Source: Pilimelia anulata (GTDB lineage Bacteria; Actinomycetota; Actinomycetes; Mycobacteriales; Micromonosporaceae). From it: a DNA stretch of 64,000 bases. The stretch covers positions 124,001-188,000 of the forward strand of contig NZ_BMQB01000011.1 in NCBI RefSeq assembly GCF_014647895.1, in the 5' to 3' direction. Made by a program: the position numbers and the translations under genes. Below, piece by piece: positions 40,558 through 49,394 of the stretch. The first letter of the stretch is position 1. The number at the start of each line of letters is the position of its first letter. Below the pieces are notes generated by a model, which saw only the letters and a list, made by a program, of their open reading frames with translations, did not search any database and was not told the origin of the DNA.

Positions 40558-42423
40558 ATGACGACGAGCCCAGCGTCCGACGTCCTGGACCATCGCCCGG
40601 CGGGCGCCACCCTCGCCGCGCCCGCCGCGACCATGACCCTCGCCCCGACCGCCGCACCGCCCGCGGCGCCGGCGGTCGAGCGGCTCACCGGCGCGCAGGC
40701 GCTGGTGCGCTCGCTCGAACTCCTCGGCGTGGAGGTGATCTTCGGGATCCCGGGCGGCGCCATCCTGCCCGCGTACGACCCGCTGTTCCACTCGACGAAG
40801 CTGCGGCACATCCTGGTCCGGCACGAGCAGGGCGCCGGCCACGCGGCGACCGGCTACGCCCAGGCCACCGGCCGGGTCGGCGTCTGCATGGCGACCTCCG
40901 GGCCCGGCGCGACGAACCTGGTCACGCCGATCGCCGACGCGAACATGGACTCGGTCCCGCTGGTCGCCATCACCGGGCAGGTGGCCAGCTCCTCGATCGG
41001 CACCGACGCCTTCCAGGAGGCGGACATCCGGGGCATCACGCTGCCGATCACCAAGCACAGCTACCTGGTCCGGTCCGGCGCGGAGCTGCCCCGGGTGCTG
41101 GCCGAGGCGTTCCACCTGGCGGCGACCGGGCGGCCGGGGCCGGTGCTGGTGGACATCCCCAAGGACGTGCTGTCCGGGCCGATGGACTTCTCCTGGCCGC
41201 CCGCGCTGGACCTGCCCGGCTACCGGCCGGTCACCCAGCCGGCGCCGGCCCGGGTCCGCGAGGCGGCCGAGCTGATCGCCGCGGCGCGCCGGCCCGTGCT
41301 GTACGTGGGCGGCGGCGTGCTGCGCGCCGGGGCGACCGCCGAGCTGCGCCGGCTGGCCGAGCTGACCGGGGCGCCCGTGGTCACCACGCTGATGGCCCGC
41401 GGCGCGTTCCCCGACTCGCACCCGCAGCACCTCGGCATGCCGGGGATGCACGGCACGGTCCCCGCGGTGTACAGCCTGCAGAAGGCGGACCTGCTGATCG
41501 CCCTGGGCACCCGCTTCGACGACCGGGTCACCGGCGACCTGGCCACGTTCGCGCCGCACGCGAAGGTCGTCCACGCCGACATCGACCCGGCCGAGATCGG
41601 CAAGAACCGCGAGGTCGACGTCCCGCTGGTCGGCGACGCCAGGGCGGTGATCAGCGAGCTGGTCGGGGCGGTCCGGACCGCGTACACCGTGACCGAGAAG
41701 CCCGACCTGCGCGCCTGGTGGACGACGCTGGACGACATCCGCGGCCGGTACCCGCTGGGCTACGAGGAGCCGACCGACGGCACCCTCGCCCCGCAGTACG
41801 TGCTGGAGCGGCTCAGCGCCCTGGCCGGCCCGGACGCGGTCTACGCCGCGGGCGTCGGCCAGCACCAGATGTGGGCGGCGCAGTTCGTGCGGTACGAGAA
41901 GCCCGGCACCTGGCTCAACTCCGGCGGCCTCGGCACGATGGGGTACGCGGTCCCGGCGGCCATGGGCGCCAAGGTCGGCCGCCCGGACGCGGTCGTCTGG
42001 GCGATCGACGGCGACGGCTGCTTCCAGATGACCAACCAGGAGCTGGCCACCTGCGCGCTGGCCGGCATCCCGATCAAGGTGGCGGTCATCAACAACGGCA
42101 ACCTGGGCATGGTCCGGCAGTGGCAGACCCTGTTCTACGGCGAGCGGTACTCCCACACCGACCTCGGCACGCACCAGCACCGGGTGCCCGACTTCGTCGC
42201 GCTCGGCGAGGCGCTCGGCTGCGCCGGCCTGCGCTGCGAGACCGCCGCCGACGTGGACGCCACGATCGAGGCCGCCATGCGGATCAACGACCGCCCGGTG
42301 GTCGTCGACTTCATCGTCGGCAAGGACGCGATGGTCTGGCCGATGGTGCCGGCCGGGACCAGCAACGACGAGATCATGTTCGCCCGCGGCGTCGCGCCGC
42401 GGTTCGAGGCGGACGACCTGTAG
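40558..42423 (+). CDS. ilvB: Acetolactate (acetohydroxyacid) synthase large subunit
   Basis: 621-aa thiamine-diphosphate/FAD enzyme catalysing the first common step of branched-chain amino acid synthesis. Motifs: catalytic Glu in VRHEQGAGHAATGYA, FAD region GTRFDDRVTGDL, and TPP-binding GDGCFQMTNQEL with NNGNLGMVRQWQ. An unusual Ala/Pro/Thr-rich N-terminus of about 40 residues precedes the conserved part. ATG 40558 is given; an in-frame GTG lies three bases upstream, and no strong ribosome site is visible. First gene of ilvBNC. Works with the IlvN regulatory subunit. Confidence 0.95.
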   Translation: MTTSPASDVLDHRPAGATLAAPAATMTLAPTAAPPAAPAVERLTGAQALVRSLELLGVEVIFGIPGGAILPAYDPLFHSTKLRHILVRHEQGAGHAATGYAQATGRVGVCMATSGPGATNLVTPIADANMDSVPLVAITGQVASSSIGTDAFQEADIRGITLPITKHSYLVRSGAELPRVLAEAFHLAATGRPGPVLVDIPKDVLSGPMDFSWPPALDLPGYRPVTQPAPARVREAAELIAAARRPVLYVGGGVLRAGATAELRRLAELTGAPVVTTLMARGAFPDSHPQHLGMPGMHGTVPAVYSLQKADLLIALGTRFDDRVTGDLATFAPHAKVVHADIDPAEIGKNREVDVPLVGDARAVISELVGAVRTAYTVTEKPDLRAWWTTLDDIRGRYPLGYEEPTDGTLAPQYVLERLSALAGPDAVYAAGVGQHQMWAAQFVRYEKPGTWLNSGGLGTMGYAVPAAMGAKVGRPDAVVWAIDGDGCFQMTNQELATCALAGIPIKVAVINNGNLGMVRQWQTLFYGERYSHTDLGTHQHRVPDFVALGEALGCAGLRCETAADVDATIEAAMRINDRPVVVDFIVGKDAMVWPMVPAGTSNDEIMFARGVAPRFEADDL

Positions 42424-42456
42424 GCCGCGGCTACCGAAACGGATCGGTGACGAATC

Positions 42457-42975
42457 ATGCCCAAGCGCACGCTGTCGGTGCTGGTGGAGAACAAGCCCGG
42501 CATCCTCACCCGGGTGGCGGCCCTGTTCGCCCGCCGCGGCCTCAACATCCACTCGCTCGCGGTCGGCGAGACCGAGCACCCCGAGGTGTCCCGGATGACG
42601 ATCGTGGTGGACGCCGACCCGCGCCCGCTGGAGCAGGGCACCAAGCAGCTCGACAAGCTCGTCGAGGTCCTGAAGATAGTGGAACTGGAGGAGGACGCGA
42701 GCGTCCAGCGCGAACTGCTGCTGATCAAGGTGTGCGCGGACCCGTCGGTGCGCTCGCGCGTACTGGAGACCGTGGCGCTGTTCCGCGCCCGGGTGGTCGA
42801 CGTGTCGCCGAAGGTCCTGACGATCGAGGCCACCGGGACCACCGACAAGATCGCGGCGCTGATCCGCGACCTCGAGCCGTACGGCATCAAGGAGATGGCC
42901 CAGTCCGGGCTCGTCGCCATCGGGCGCGGGGCGCGCTCGATAGCGGGCGGCCCGCTGCTGCGCGCCGCGTCCTGA
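42457..42975 (+). CDS. ilvN: Acetolactate synthase small (regulatory) subunit
   Basis: 172-aa regulatory subunit. ACT domain at residues about 4-75 (TLSVLVENKPGILTRVAALF, NIHSLAVGETEHPEVSRMTI), with the Gly residues for valine binding, and a second ACT-like half. It binds valine and gives feedback control of IlvB. ATG 42457, 33 bases after ilvB. The usual length for this family. Confidence 0.95.
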   Translation: MPKRTLSVLVENKPGILTRVAALFARRGLNIHSLAVGETEHPEVSRMTIVVDADPRPLEQGTKQLDKLVEVLKIVELEEDASVQRELLLIKVCADPSVRSRVLETVALFRARVVDVSPKVLTIEATGTTDKIAALIRDLEPYGIKEMAQSGLVAIGRGARSIAGGPLLRAAS

Positions 42976-42980
42976 CCCGC

Positions 42981-43002
42981 GGGCGCCCCGCCCGGGGCGC
43001 CC
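42981..43002 (+). other. Intra-operon hairpin between ilvN and ilvC
   Basis: GGGCGCCCC-GCCC-GGGGCGCCC, a perfect 9-base stem in the 91-base gap. No T-run follows, so RNA stability or processing is more likely than termination. It could also slow transcription. Confidence 0.5.
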
Positions 43003-43066
43003 GCACCCCCGACCCCAGCGGCGCCGGGATCCGCCCGGCCGCCGCCCACCCAGCGAAAGGAATCAC

Positions 43067-44080
43067 ATGCCCGCCGAGGTGTACTACGACGATGCCGCCG
43101 ACCTGTCGGTGATCCGCGGCCGGAAGGTGGCGGTGCTCGGGTACGGCAGCCAGGGCCACGCGCACGCGCTGTCGCTGCGCGACTCCGGGGTGGACGTGCG
43201 CGTCGGCCTGCCCGAGGGCTCCAGGAGCCGCCCGAAGGCCGAGGCCGAGGGGCTGCGGGTGGTCACCCCGGCCGAGGCCGCCGCCGAGGCCGACCTGATC
43301 ATGGTGCTGGCCCCGGACACCGTCCAGCGCACCCTCTACGCGCAGGACGTGGCGCCGCACCTGACCGCCGGCAAGGCGCTGCTCTTCGGCCACGGCCTGA
43401 ACATTCGGTACGGCTTCATCCAGCCGCCGGCCGACGTGGACGTCGCGATGGTCGCGCCGAAGGGCCCCGGCCACCTGGTCCGCCGCCAGTTCACCGAGGG
43501 CCGCGGCGTGCCGTGCCTGGTCGCCGTCGAGCAGGACGCCACCGGCGGGGCGTTCGCGCTCGCGCTGGCGTACGCGGCGGCGATCGGCGGCACCCGGGCC
43601 GGCGCCATCCGGACCACGTTCCGGGAGGAGACGGAGACCGACCTGTTCGGCGAGCAGGCCGTACTCTGCGGCGGCGCGGCGGCGCTCGTGCAGACCGGGT
43701 TCGAGGTGCTCACCGAGGCCGGGTACGCGCCCGAGATCGCCTACTTCGAGTGCCTGCACGAGCTGAAGCTCATCGTGGACCTGATGTACGAGGGCGGCAT
43801 CGCCCGGATGCGGTACAGCGTCTCCGACACCGCCGAGTACGGCGACTACTCCCGCGGCCCGCGCGTCGTCGACGCCCGGACCAAGGAGGAGATGAAGCGC
43901 ATCCTCGCCGAGATCCAGTCGGGCGAGTTCGCCCGCGAGTGGATCGCCGAGGACGACGCCGGCCGGCCGAACTTCAGCAAGTGGCGGCAGCAGGGCGCGG
44001 AGCACCCGATCGAGGAGACCGGGAAGAAGTTGCGGTCGATGATGAGCTGGGTACAGCGGGACCTCACCGAGACCGCTTAG
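43067..44080 (+). CDS. ilvC: Ketol-acid reductoisomerase (class I)
   Basis: 337-aa NADPH-dependent enzyme that isomerises and reduces acetolactate. Rossmann motif VLGYGSQGHAHALSLRDSG; cofactor loop VGLPEGSRSRPKA; Mg-binding FFREETETDLFGEQ-type region reads FREETETDLFGEQAVLCGG; ECLHELKLI. The length fits the short class I. ATG 43067 with AAAGGA upstream, last gene of the ilvBNC operon. A terminator follows 29 bases downstream. Confidence 0.96.
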   Translation: MPAEVYYDDAADLSVIRGRKVAVLGYGSQGHAHALSLRDSGVDVRVGLPEGSRSRPKAEAEGLRVVTPAEAAAEADLIMVLAPDTVQRTLYAQDVAPHLTAGKALLFGHGLNIRYGFIQPPADVDVAMVAPKGPGHLVRRQFTEGRGVPCLVAVEQDATGGAFALALAYAAAIGGTRAGAIRTTFREETETDLFGEQAVLCGGAAALVQTGFEVLTEAGYAPEIAYFECLHELKLIVDLMYEGGIARMRYSVSDTAEYGDYSRGPRVVDARTKEEMKRILAEIQSGEFAREWIAEDDAGRPNFSKWRQQGAEHPIEETGKKLRSMMSWVQRDLTETA

Positions 44081-44109
44081 GCGGTCGACCCGCCGGGACG
44101 CCGGCGGGA

Positions 44110-44155
44110 GTGCGGCTGGCTCCCACCCTCGGGGTGTGGGTGGGGCCAGCCGCAC
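44110..44155 (+). terminator. Terminator of ilvBNC
   Basis: Perfect 11-base outer arms GTGCGGCTGGC (44110-44120) and GCCAGCCGCAC (44145-44155), with an inner CCCACCC/GGGTGGG stem. It follows ilvC by 29 bases. Confidence 0.75.
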
Positions 44156-44297
44156 CACCTATTCGCCCTATTCGCCGGCGGCGGCGGTCAGGTGTGGAGG
44201 GCGGTGGCGGCGTCGCCGACGGCGGCCCCGGTCGCCGTGCCGATGATCGGCAGGCCGGCCAGCGGCGCGCCGGCGTACCGGTCGGGGATCCGGCGGA

Positions 44298-44640
44298 CGG
44301 CGTCGCCACCGCGCGGCGCACCTCGGTCAGCGGCTGGTCCACGATCAGGACGGTGGTCATCGCGGTCTCGACCGCGACGCCGCAGCACTCCCCCTCCCCC
44401 CGCCGGGCGTGCCCATCACCCAACGCCAGCAGGGCGCCCTCGACGTTCACCGGCAGGTACAGGGTGTTGCCGGCGCGCACGTGCGGGGTGTCGAGGTTCC
44501 CGCCGTGCCGGTCCGGGACGATCGTCAGTCGCGACTCCCCGGCCGCGGGGGCGACGCCGATGGTGCCGATCATCGGCTCCAGCGGCAGGTCGACCACGTG
44601 GTCGCTGCGGCAGCGGCTGACCTGCTTCACGGGTTGGCGG
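44298..44640 (-). pseudogene. Decayed acetamidase/formamidase fragment
   Basis: An internal piece of an FmdA/AmdA-type amidase: DHVVDLPLEPMIGTIGVAP, PDRHGGNLDTPHVRAGNTLYLPV, then NVEGALLALGDGHARRGEGECCGVAVE. These are the family's central blocks, including metal-site residues. The usual N-terminal 100-plus and C-terminal residues are missing and the flanks run into low-complexity frames with no start or ribosome site. Genes of this family usually exceed 300 aa. So this is a remnant between ilvC and argC. A different frame (ending at 44188) has a short tail, LPIIGTATGAAVGD, of unclear origin. Confidence 0.75.
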
Positions 44641-44988
44641 CGGGTCGACAAGGGACGGGAACGATCATCCAGTCGGCGCCAGTTTGCGGCTGCTGACCGC
44701 CCCGGACCTGCGCAGTTACCCTCAGCGAGCAGTCGCACTCGGCCGGCCGGTCCGCTGGTCGCCACCGGGCCCCGGTGGTGTTCACGCCGGTCGGTGCCGC
44801 GCCGTGCGACTGCGCCGCGCCACCGTGCGGCCACGCCCGTCCCCGGGGTGGGGGGCGGTACGGCCCGGTGGTTTGCCGGGGGCGTTCGCGCGGGCGGGCG
44901 CCCCCGGACCCGCGCCCGCCCGATTCTTACTCAGGGTGCCCTAAACCACAACGCGTTGCCCCGGCCCGATGACGTTGGTACGCTGTCT

Positions 44989-45021
44989 GCATACTCATGC
45001 GGAGGATAGTATGAATATGCG
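44989..45021 (+). promoter_or_regulatory. Candidate ARG boxes (ArgR operator) at argC
   Basis: Two imperfect half-palindromic boxes, GCATACTCATGC (44989-45000) and TATGAATATGCG (45010-45021), flank the GGAGG ribosome site and the argC start. The AT-rich patch stands out in this GC-rich region. ArgR binding sites of actinomycetes have TGCAT/ATGCA-like arms of this kind. Bound ArgR-arginine would block transcription or initiation; argR itself is not in the window. Confidence 0.55.
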
Positions 45022-46012
45022 GATAGCCGTCGCGGGCGCGAGCGGCTACGTCGGCGGCGAGTTGCTCCGCCTGATCGCCGGACACCCCGACCTCGACCTC
45101 GTCGCCGCGACGGCGCACAGCCGTGCCGGCGAGCCCGTCGCCGCCGTCCACCCGCAGCTCACCGGCATCGACGCCACGCTGGTCCCGACCGGGGCCGCGG
45201 CGCTCGCCGGCGCCGACCTCGTCTTCCTCGCGCTGCCGCACGGGCACTCCGCCGCGCTCGCCGCCGAGCTGCCCGACAGCGTGCGGATCGTCGACCTCGG
45301 CGCCGACTTCCGGCTGGCCGACGCGACGGCCTGGGGGCGGTACTACGCCGGGCCGCACGCCGGGACCTGGACGTACGGGCTGCCCGAGCTGCCCGGCCAG
45401 CGCAAGCGCATCGCCGACTCGACCCGGGTGGCCAACACCGGCTGCTATGCCGCCGCGATCACGCTCGCGCTGGCACCGCTCATCGCGGCCGGCGCCGTCG
45501 CCGCGGACGACGTCGTCGTCGTGGCCGCGTCCGGCACCTCCGGCGCCGGCAGGGCCGCCAGGGCGCACCTGGTCGGCAGCGAGGTCATGGGGGACCTGTC
45601 GCCGTACGCCGTCGGCACGCACCGGCACGTACCGGAGATCAAGCAGGCCACCGGCGCCCGCGGGCTGTCGCTGACGCCGGTGCTCGCGCCGATGCCGCGG
45701 GGCATCCTGGCCACCGTCACCGCCGCGCCGACCGGCGACGCCGACCCGCGCGAGGTGCTCGCCGCGGCGTACGCGGACGCGCCGTTCGTGCACCTCCTGC
45801 CGCCGGACCGGTGGCCGCACACCGCCGCCACCGCCGGCGGGAACGCCTGCCACCTCCAGGCCACCGTCGACCGGGACACGGGGCGGGTCATCGTGGTCAG
45901 CGCGATCGACAACCTGGGCAAGGGCGCCGCGGGGCAGGCCGTGCAGTGCGCCAACCTCATGCTCGGGCTGCCCGAGGCGGCCGGGCTGACGGCGTACGGG
46001 GTGGCGCCGTGA
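45011..46012 (+). CDS. argC: N-acetyl-gamma-glutamyl-phosphate reductase
   Basis: 333-aa NADPH-dependent enzyme, third step of arginine synthesis. Rossmann motif RIAVAGASGYVGGELLRL, catalytic Cys145 in VANTGCYAAAI, FLALPHGHSAALA, and a typical GKGAAGQAVQCANLM end. ATG 45011 is chosen, five bases after GGAGG; ATG 45017 is possible. The stop overlaps argJ by four bases. First gene of the arg cluster and probably ArgR-controlled. Confidence 0.95.
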   Translation: MNMRIAVAGASGYVGGELLRLIAGHPDLDLVAATAHSRAGEPVAAVHPQLTGIDATLVPTGAAALAGADLVFLALPHGHSAALAAELPDSVRIVDLGADFRLADATAWGRYYAGPHAGTWTYGLPELPGQRKRIADSTRVANTGCYAAAITLALAPLIAAGAVAADDVVVVAASGTSGAGRAARAHLVGSEVMGDLSPYAVGTHRHVPEIKQATGARGLSLTPVLAPMPRGILATVTAAPTGDADPREVLAAAYADAPFVHLLPPDRWPHTAATAGGNACHLQATVDRDTGRVIVVSAIDNLGKGAAGQAVQCANLMLGLPEAAGLTAYGVAP

Positions 46013-47175
46013 GCGTCACCGCTCCCAAGGGGTTCCGGGCCAGCGGGGTCGCGGCCGGGCTGAAGGCCAGCGGCGCCCCGGACGTCGCACTCGTCGTCAA
46101 CGACGGCCCCGCGGCGACCGCCGCGGCGGTGTTCACCGCGAACCGGGTCAAGGCCGCGCCCGTGCGGTGGAGCGAGCGGGTGCTCGCCGCCGGTACGGTC
46201 CGCGCGGTCGTGCTGAACTCCGGCGGCGCCAACGCCTGCACCGGCGCGGCGGGGCTGCGGGACACCGGGGCGACCGCGGAGCGGGTCGCCGCGGTGGTCA
46301 AGGCCGGCTCGGCGGCGCTGCGACCGGACGACGTCGCGGTCTGCTCGACCGGGCTGATCGGGGTGCCGCTGCCGATGCCGGCGCTGCTGGCCGGCGTGGA
46401 CGCCGCCGCCGCCGCGCTCGCCGGGGACGGCGGCGACGACGCCGCGGCGGCCATCATGACCACCGACTCCGTACCGAAGACCGCGGTCGCCGCGGGCGCC
46501 GGCTGGACCGTCGGCGGCATCGCCAAGGGCGCCGGGATGCTCGCGCCGGCGCTGGCCACCATGCTCGTCGTGCTCACCACCGACGCGCTCGTGGACGGGC
46601 CGGAACTGGACGCGGCGCTGCGCGCGGCGACCCGGTCCACCCTCGAACGGATCGACGCGGACGGCTGCCTGTCCACCAACGACACCGTGCTGGTGCTGGC
46701 CAGCGGCGCCAGCGGGGTGCGGCCGGCGCCGGCCGAGCTGGCCGCGGCGCTGACCGCGGTCTGCGACGACCTGGCCGGGCAGCTCATCGGCGACGCCGAG
46801 GGGGCCAGCAAGCAGGTGGCGATCGAGGTGCGCGGGGCGGCCGACGAGGCCGACGCCGTCGAGGTGGGGCGGTCGGTGGCCCGGAACAACCTGGTCAAGA
46901 CCGCACTGTTCGGCAACGACCCGAACTGGGGGCGGGTGCTCGCCGCCGTCGGCACCACCGCCGCGGCGTTCGACCCGGACGCCCTCGACGTCACGATCAA
47001 CGGCGTGGACGTGTGCCGCGGCGGGGCGGCGGCGGCCGACCGGTCGCTGGTCGACCTGTCCGGCCGGGACGTGTCCATCGTCGTCGACCTGCACGCCGGG
47101 GCGGCGACCGCGACGATCCGGACGACGGACCTGACCCACGCGTACGTGCACGAGAACTCGGCCTACTCCTCGTGA
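46009..47175 (+). CDS. argJ: Bifunctional ornithine acetyltransferase/N-acetylglutamate synthase
   Basis: 388-aa Ntn-type enzyme that recycles the acetyl group. The self-cleavage region KGAGMLAPALATML carries the conserved Ala-Thr, where the Thr becomes the N-terminal nucleophile of the beta chain. Other family blocks: SGGANACTG, CSTGLIG and NDPNWGR. GTG 46009 overlaps the argC stop. Presence of argJ implies the cyclic (acetyl-recycling) arginine pathway. Confidence 0.95.
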   Translation: MSVTAPKGFRASGVAAGLKASGAPDVALVVNDGPAATAAAVFTANRVKAAPVRWSERVLAAGTVRAVVLNSGGANACTGAAGLRDTGATAERVAAVVKAGSAALRPDDVAVCSTGLIGVPLPMPALLAGVDAAAAALAGDGGDDAAAAIMTTDSVPKTAVAAGAGWTVGGIAKGAGMLAPALATMLVVLTTDALVDGPELDAALRAATRSTLERIDADGCLSTNDTVLVLASGASGVRPAPAELAAALTAVCDDLAGQLIGDAEGASKQVAIEVRGAADEADAVEVGRSVARNNLVKTALFGNDPNWGRVLAAVGTTAAAFDPDALDVTINGVDVCRGGAAAADRSLVDLSGRDVSIVVDLHAGAATATIRTTDLTHAYVHENSAYSS

Positions 47176-48140
47176 CCGACACGCTGACGCCGGCCCCCGC
47201 GCCGGCCGCCGCCGCGGCGCTCCCCGACCCCGGCGACGCCGACCCCGACAGCGGGGGTACCCGCCCCGACCTCGCCGCCGCGAGCGCGCGGGCGGCCGCG
47301 CTGGTGGAGGCGCTGCCCTGGCTCGCCCGGCACGCCGGGGCGACCGTGGTGGTCAAGTACGGCGGGCACGTCGCGGTCGACCCCGCGCTGCGCCGCGCGT
47401 TCGCCGCGGACGTCGTGTTCCTGCGCCGGGCCGGGCTCAAGCCGGTCGTCGTGCACGGCGGCGGCCCGCAGATCTCGGCGATGCTGGACCGGCTCGGCCT
47501 CGCCACCGAGTTCCGCGGCGGCCTGCGGGTGACCACGCCCGAGGTGATCGACGTCGTCCGGATGGTGCTGGTCGGCGGCGTCGGCCGGGAGCTGGTCGGC
47601 GAGATCAACGCGCACGGCCCGCTGGCCGTCGGGCTGTCCGGCGAGGACGGCGGGCTGATCACCGCGGTCCGCCGGCCCGCGTACGTCGACGGCGCGGCCG
47701 TCGACATCGGGCTGGTCGGCGACGCCGCCCGGGTGGACACCGCGCTGCTCGACGAGCTGCTCGCCGCCGGCCGGATCCCGGTCGTCGCGACCTGCGCGCC
47801 GGACGCCGGCGGCCGGCTGCACAACCTCAACGCCGACACCGCCGCCGCGGCGCTGGCGGCGGCCCTGGACGCGCGCAAGCTGATCATGCTGACCGACGTG
47901 CCCGGCCTGTGCCCCGGCTGGCCGGACAGCGACCGCCCGATCCCCCGGATCACCGCCGACGCCCTCGCGGCGCTGCTGCCGGAGCTGCGCGCCGGCATGG
48001 TGCCGAAGATGGAGGCGTGCCTGCGCGCGGTCCGCGACGGGGTGCCGGTGGCGCACGTCATCGACGGGCGGGTACCGCACGCGACCCTGCTCGACATCTT
48101 CGGACCCGCGGACTTCGGCACGATGGTGGTGGAGAAATGA
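47172..48140 (+). CDS. argB: Acetylglutamate kinase
   Basis: 322-aa kinase of the amino acid kinase family, second step of arginine synthesis. Motifs: VVVKYGGHV, VVVHGGGPQIS, NADTAAAALAAALDARKLIMLTDVPG, and PELRAGMVPKMEACLRA (the arginine-sensing region is in a preceding N-terminal helix). An unusual 40-residue Ala/Pro/Asp-rich extension comes before the conserved part, so the true start could be later. GTG 47172 overlaps argJ by four bases. Confidence 0.93.
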   Translation: MTDTLTPAPAPAAAAALPDPGDADPDSGGTRPDLAAASARAAALVEALPWLARHAGATVVVKYGGHVAVDPALRRAFAADVVFLRRAGLKPVVVHGGGPQISAMLDRLGLATEFRGGLRVTTPEVIDVVRMVLVGGVGRELVGEINAHGPLAVGLSGEDGGLITAVRRPAYVDGAAVDIGLVGDAARVDTALLDELLAAGRIPVVATCAPDAGGRLHNLNADTAAAALAAALDARKLIMLTDVPGLCPGWPDSDRPIPRITADALAALLPELRAGMVPKMEACLRAVRDGVPVAHVIDGRVPHATLLDIFGPADFGTMVVEK

Positions 48141-49321
48141 CGCTGATCGACCGGTGGCGGCACGCCCTCATGGACAACTACGGCACCCCGCCGCTCGCGC
48201 TCGTCCGCGGGTCCGGCGCGGTCGTCGCCGACGAGGCCGGGCGGGAGTACGTCGACCTGATCGGCGGGATCGCCGTCAACGCCCTCGGCCACGCCCACCC
48301 GGCGGTCGTCGCCGCGGTGACCCGGCAGATCGGCACGCTCGGCCACGTCTCCAACCTGTACGCCGCCGAGCCGCCGATCGCGCTGGCCGAGCGCCTGCTC
48401 GCGCTCGCCGGCCGGCCCGGCCGGGTGCTGTTCGCCAACTCCGGCGCCGAGGCCAGCGAGGCCGCGTTCAAGCTCGCCCGGCTCACCGGCCGCGGCGGGA
48501 TCGTCGCCGCCGCCGGCGGCTTCCACGGCCGGACCATGGGCGCGCTCGCGCTGACCGGCCACCCGGCCAAGTCGGACCCGTTCCGGCCGCTGCCGCCCGG
48601 CGTCACGCACGTCCCGTACGGGGACGTCGCCGCGCTGCGCGCCGCGGTCACGGCGGACACCGCCGCGGTCGTGCTCGAACCCATCCAGGGCGAGGCCGGC
48701 GTGCTGGTCCCGCCGCCGGGGTACCTGTCGGCGGCGCGGGAGATCTGTACCGCGGCCGGCGCGCTGCTCGTGCTGGACGAGGTGCAGACCGGCATCGGCC
48801 GGACCGGCCGCTGGTTCGCCCACACCGCCGAGCCGGGCGTCGACCCGGACGTGGTCACGCTGGCCAAGGGCCTCGGCGGCGGGCTGCCGATCGGCGCCTG
48901 CCTCGCCTTCGGCCCGGCCGCGGACCTGTTCCGGCCGGGGCACCACGGGACGACGTTCGGCGGCAACCCGGTGGCCTGCGCGGCGGCGCTCGCCGTCCTC
49001 GACACGATCGCCGCCGACGGCCTGCTGGACCACGTGGTCGCGACCGGCGCGGTGCTGCGCTCCGGCGTCGCCGGGCTCGGGCACCCGCTGGTGGCCGGGG
49101 TGCGCGGCGACGGGCTGCTGCTCGCGGTCGAGCTGACCGCGCCGGTGTCCGGGGCGGTCGCCGACCATCTCCGGGAGGCGGGCTTCCTGGTCAACGCGGT
49201 CCGGCCGGCGACGCTGCGGCTGGCGCCGCCGCTGGTGCTGACCGCGGCCCAGGCGGAGGCGTTCGTCGCGGCCCTGCCGGCGGCCCTGGACGCCGCGGGC
49301 GTCCCGGCCGCCGTCGGCTGA
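48137..49321 (+). CDS. argD: Acetylornithine aminotransferase
   Basis: 394-aa PLP enzyme, class III aminotransferase. PLP motifs: NSGAEASEAAFKLAR, GFHGRTMGALALTG, the Asp motif LLVLDEVQTGIGRTG, and catalytic Lys in VTLAKGLGGGLPIGA. ATG 48137 overlaps the argB stop by four bases (ATGA). Unlike many actinomycete clusters, no argF or argR follows; the next gene is on the opposite strand 73 bases away. Confidence 0.95.
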   Translation: MTLIDRWRHALMDNYGTPPLALVRGSGAVVADEAGREYVDLIGGIAVNALGHAHPAVVAAVTRQIGTLGHVSNLYAAEPPIALAERLLALAGRPGRVLFANSGAEASEAAFKLARLTGRGGIVAAAGGFHGRTMGALALTGHPAKSDPFRPLPPGVTHVPYGDVAALRAAVTADTAAVVLEPIQGEAGVLVPPPGYLSAAREICTAAGALLVLDEVQTGIGRTGRWFAHTAEPGVDPDVVTLAKGLGGGLPIGACLAFGPAADLFRPGHHGTTFGGNPVACAAALAVLDTIAADGLLDHVVATGAVLRSGVAGLGHPLVAGVRGDGLLLAVELTAPVSGAVADHLREAGFLVNAVRPATLRLAPPLVLTAAQAEAFVAALPAALDAAGVPAAVG

Positions 49322-49394
49322 CCCGCCCGACGCCGAACCGCCCCGGGCGCGACGACACCACGGCAACTCCGGGCCCGGCGGGCGGTGCCGCGGG

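Noticed and set aside
44188..44388. 66-aa minus-strand frame ending LPIIGTATGAAVGDAATALHT
   Set aside because: Possibly another remnant next to the amidase fragment, but no family could be named and no start site is visible.
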